Below are positions 5,018 through 5,740 of a DNA stretch of 5,740 bases, piece after piece (positions within the stretch are counted from its first letter, which is position 1; each line of letters begins with the position of its first letter). The position numbers and the translations under genes were made by a program. Source of the DNA: an uncultured Bacteroidota bacterium. Lineage in GTDB: Bacteria > Bacteroidota > Bacteroidia > NS11-12g > UBA955. The stretch is from NCBI GenBank assembly GCA_903953615.1, contig CAJBKH010000398.1:1-5740 (forward strand). The letters run 5' to 3'. Under the pieces are notes generated by a model, which made no database searches, had not been told where the DNA came from, and saw only the letters and a program-made list of their open reading frames with translations.

Positions 5018-5740
5018 TTATCTTATAAGTGTCAAGGTGCCTTTAAAAAAATGGATTTTCCCGTTCCATGTTTTAAGTGTTAGCATATAGAGATAGACTC
5101 CCTGTTCGCACAATTCACCTTTATAGGTTCCATCCCATTTCGGATTTTTGGAGGAGGTATCGTAAAGCTTCTCTCCCCATCGGTTATATATTTGCATTTG
5201 AATCTCTTTCAGATTACCCCCGACAACACTGAAGAAATCATTGATCATATCTCTATTGGGTGAAAAGGCGTCCGGGATATAAAATATTTCGCCTTGGCAT
5301 ATTAAGGGGTCGAGATTGTATTCAATTGTATAAGTTATTATAGAATCGCAGCTATTAGAATTCTTAAGGGTGTCATTGAAAGTGCCCGAATTGAAATACT
5401 GATGTGAATTGATGTTCAGCGTATCACCAATACATAGCCATAATGTTTGACTTGTTCTTTGAGCGGGTTTTACAATAATATAGGTTGTCAATAGCGAATC
5501 GCATCCCTTGTAATTACTGATAGTGTCCCTGTAGATACCAGCTTTCGAGTAGGTTTTATTATTGATATGCAATAGCTCACCAGGACAGATAGCGAAGGAT
5601 TGTTGGTAAAGCGAAGGATAGAGTATGTTTACATTGATTAGCAAGATGGAATCGCAACCAAGATAATTTGTAAATGTATCTATATAAGTTCCTTCATTTG
5701 TATAGATCTTTGTATTAATTTTCAATGTGTCGCCACTGCA
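5018..5740 (-). CDS. Secreted repeat protein with T9SS type B C-terminal domain, N-terminus beyond window
   Basis: The frame ends in TAA at 5020-5018 and is open to the right edge, giving 240 residues of C-terminus. The in-frame TTG at 5725 is internal, because the residues before it (CSGDT) complete a repeat, so the start lies outside the window. The visible part begins with two full 51-residue units and a 40-residue third (residues 1-51, 52-102, 103-142). The pattern is CxGDxLxIN, then Y, GxYxDT, N and CDS, with Cys at unit positions 1 and 29. A gliding-motility-associated C-terminal domain follows (about 153-240): FYIPDAFSPNRD, INDFF, IYNRWGEKLYD, WDGTYKG, GVYLYML and KGTLTLIR. This domain directs proteins through the type IX secretion system to the cell surface or medium, so an adhesin-like or surface role is likely; the N-terminal function is not visible. 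The gene is convergent with the membrane protein. Confidence 0.93.
   Translation of the reverse strand, partial: CSGDTLKINTKIYTNEGTYIDTFTNYLGCDSILLINVNILYPSLYQQSFAICPGELLHINNKTYSKAGIYRDTISNYKGCDSLLTTYIIVKPAQRTSQTLWLCIGDTLNINSHQYFNSGTFNDTLKNSNSCDSIITYTIEYNLDPLICQGEIFYIPDAFSPNRDMINDFFSVVGGNLKEIQMQIYNRWGEKLYDTSSKNPKWDGTYKGELCEQGVYLYMLTLKTWNGKIHFFKGTLTLIR
5315..5740 (-). repeat. Tandem 153-bp coding repeats (51-residue units)
   Basis: Units start at the Cys codons at 5740, 5587 and 5434 (reading leftward), exactly 153 bases apart; the third is about 40 codons long. Conservation is clear at protein level (CxG[DE], DT, N, CDS) but poor at DNA level, so the units are old rather than recently amplified. 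More units probably continue past the right edge. Confidence 0.85.

Noticed and set aside
5723..5725. TTG as the start of the surface protein
   Set aside because: The frame continues to the edge, and the upstream residues CSGDT complete a 51-residue repeat; there is also no signal peptide at the TTG.

Overview
The window looks like a chromosomal segment of a member of the Bacteroidota, probably from the Chitinophagales/Sphingobacteriales side (the order is inference). The base composition is AT-rich. A surface protein ends in a gliding-motility-associated (type B, type IX secretion) C-terminal domain. Start codons sit behind A-rich leaders without clear Shine-Dalgarno sequences, and TAnnTTTG-like -7 promoter elements occur upstream of genes.

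Layout from left to right. (1) Positions 1-292, minus strand: the N-terminal part of a small, unrecognised lipoprotein that runs off the left edge. A possible 22-codon leader ORF (295-363) and a Bacteroidota-type promoter candidate (370-401) lie just upstream. (2) Positions 293-649, non-coding apart from that leader: a 160-bp element (434-593) with two inverted copies of a palindromic repeat, immediately followed by the groEL terminator (594-625). (3) Positions 650-2651, minus strand: a groES-groEL chaperonin operon in the usual order, with a 103-bp intercistronic gap. (4) Positions 2652-2845: a divergent regulatory region between groES and a cyanophycinase-like gene. It holds an imperfect 20-bp palindrome and several GTCA/TGAC motifs; no CIRCE operator was seen. 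(5) Positions 2846-3721, plus strand: a peptidase S51 / cyanophycinase-like protein with all expected catalytic residues. (6) Positions 3868-4893, plus strand: an unrecognised protein with about nine or ten membrane segments, reminiscent of GT-C-type glycosyltransferases. (7) Positions 5018-5740, minus strand: the C-terminal part of a repeat-rich secreted protein running off the right edge, with 51-residue repeats and a type IX secretion sorting domain.

The genes do not form one pathway. The chaperonin operon is housekeeping. The cyanophycinase stands without a cyanophycin synthetase in the window, and the membrane protein and surface protein look like independent envelope genes. I see no mobile-element gene, CRISPR array, RNA gene or clear novel multi-gene system. 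The least ordinary signals are the paired inverted repeat beside the groEL terminator, the structured divergent control region, the leader ORF abutting the lipoprotein, and a G7 tract early in the cyanophycinase gene.
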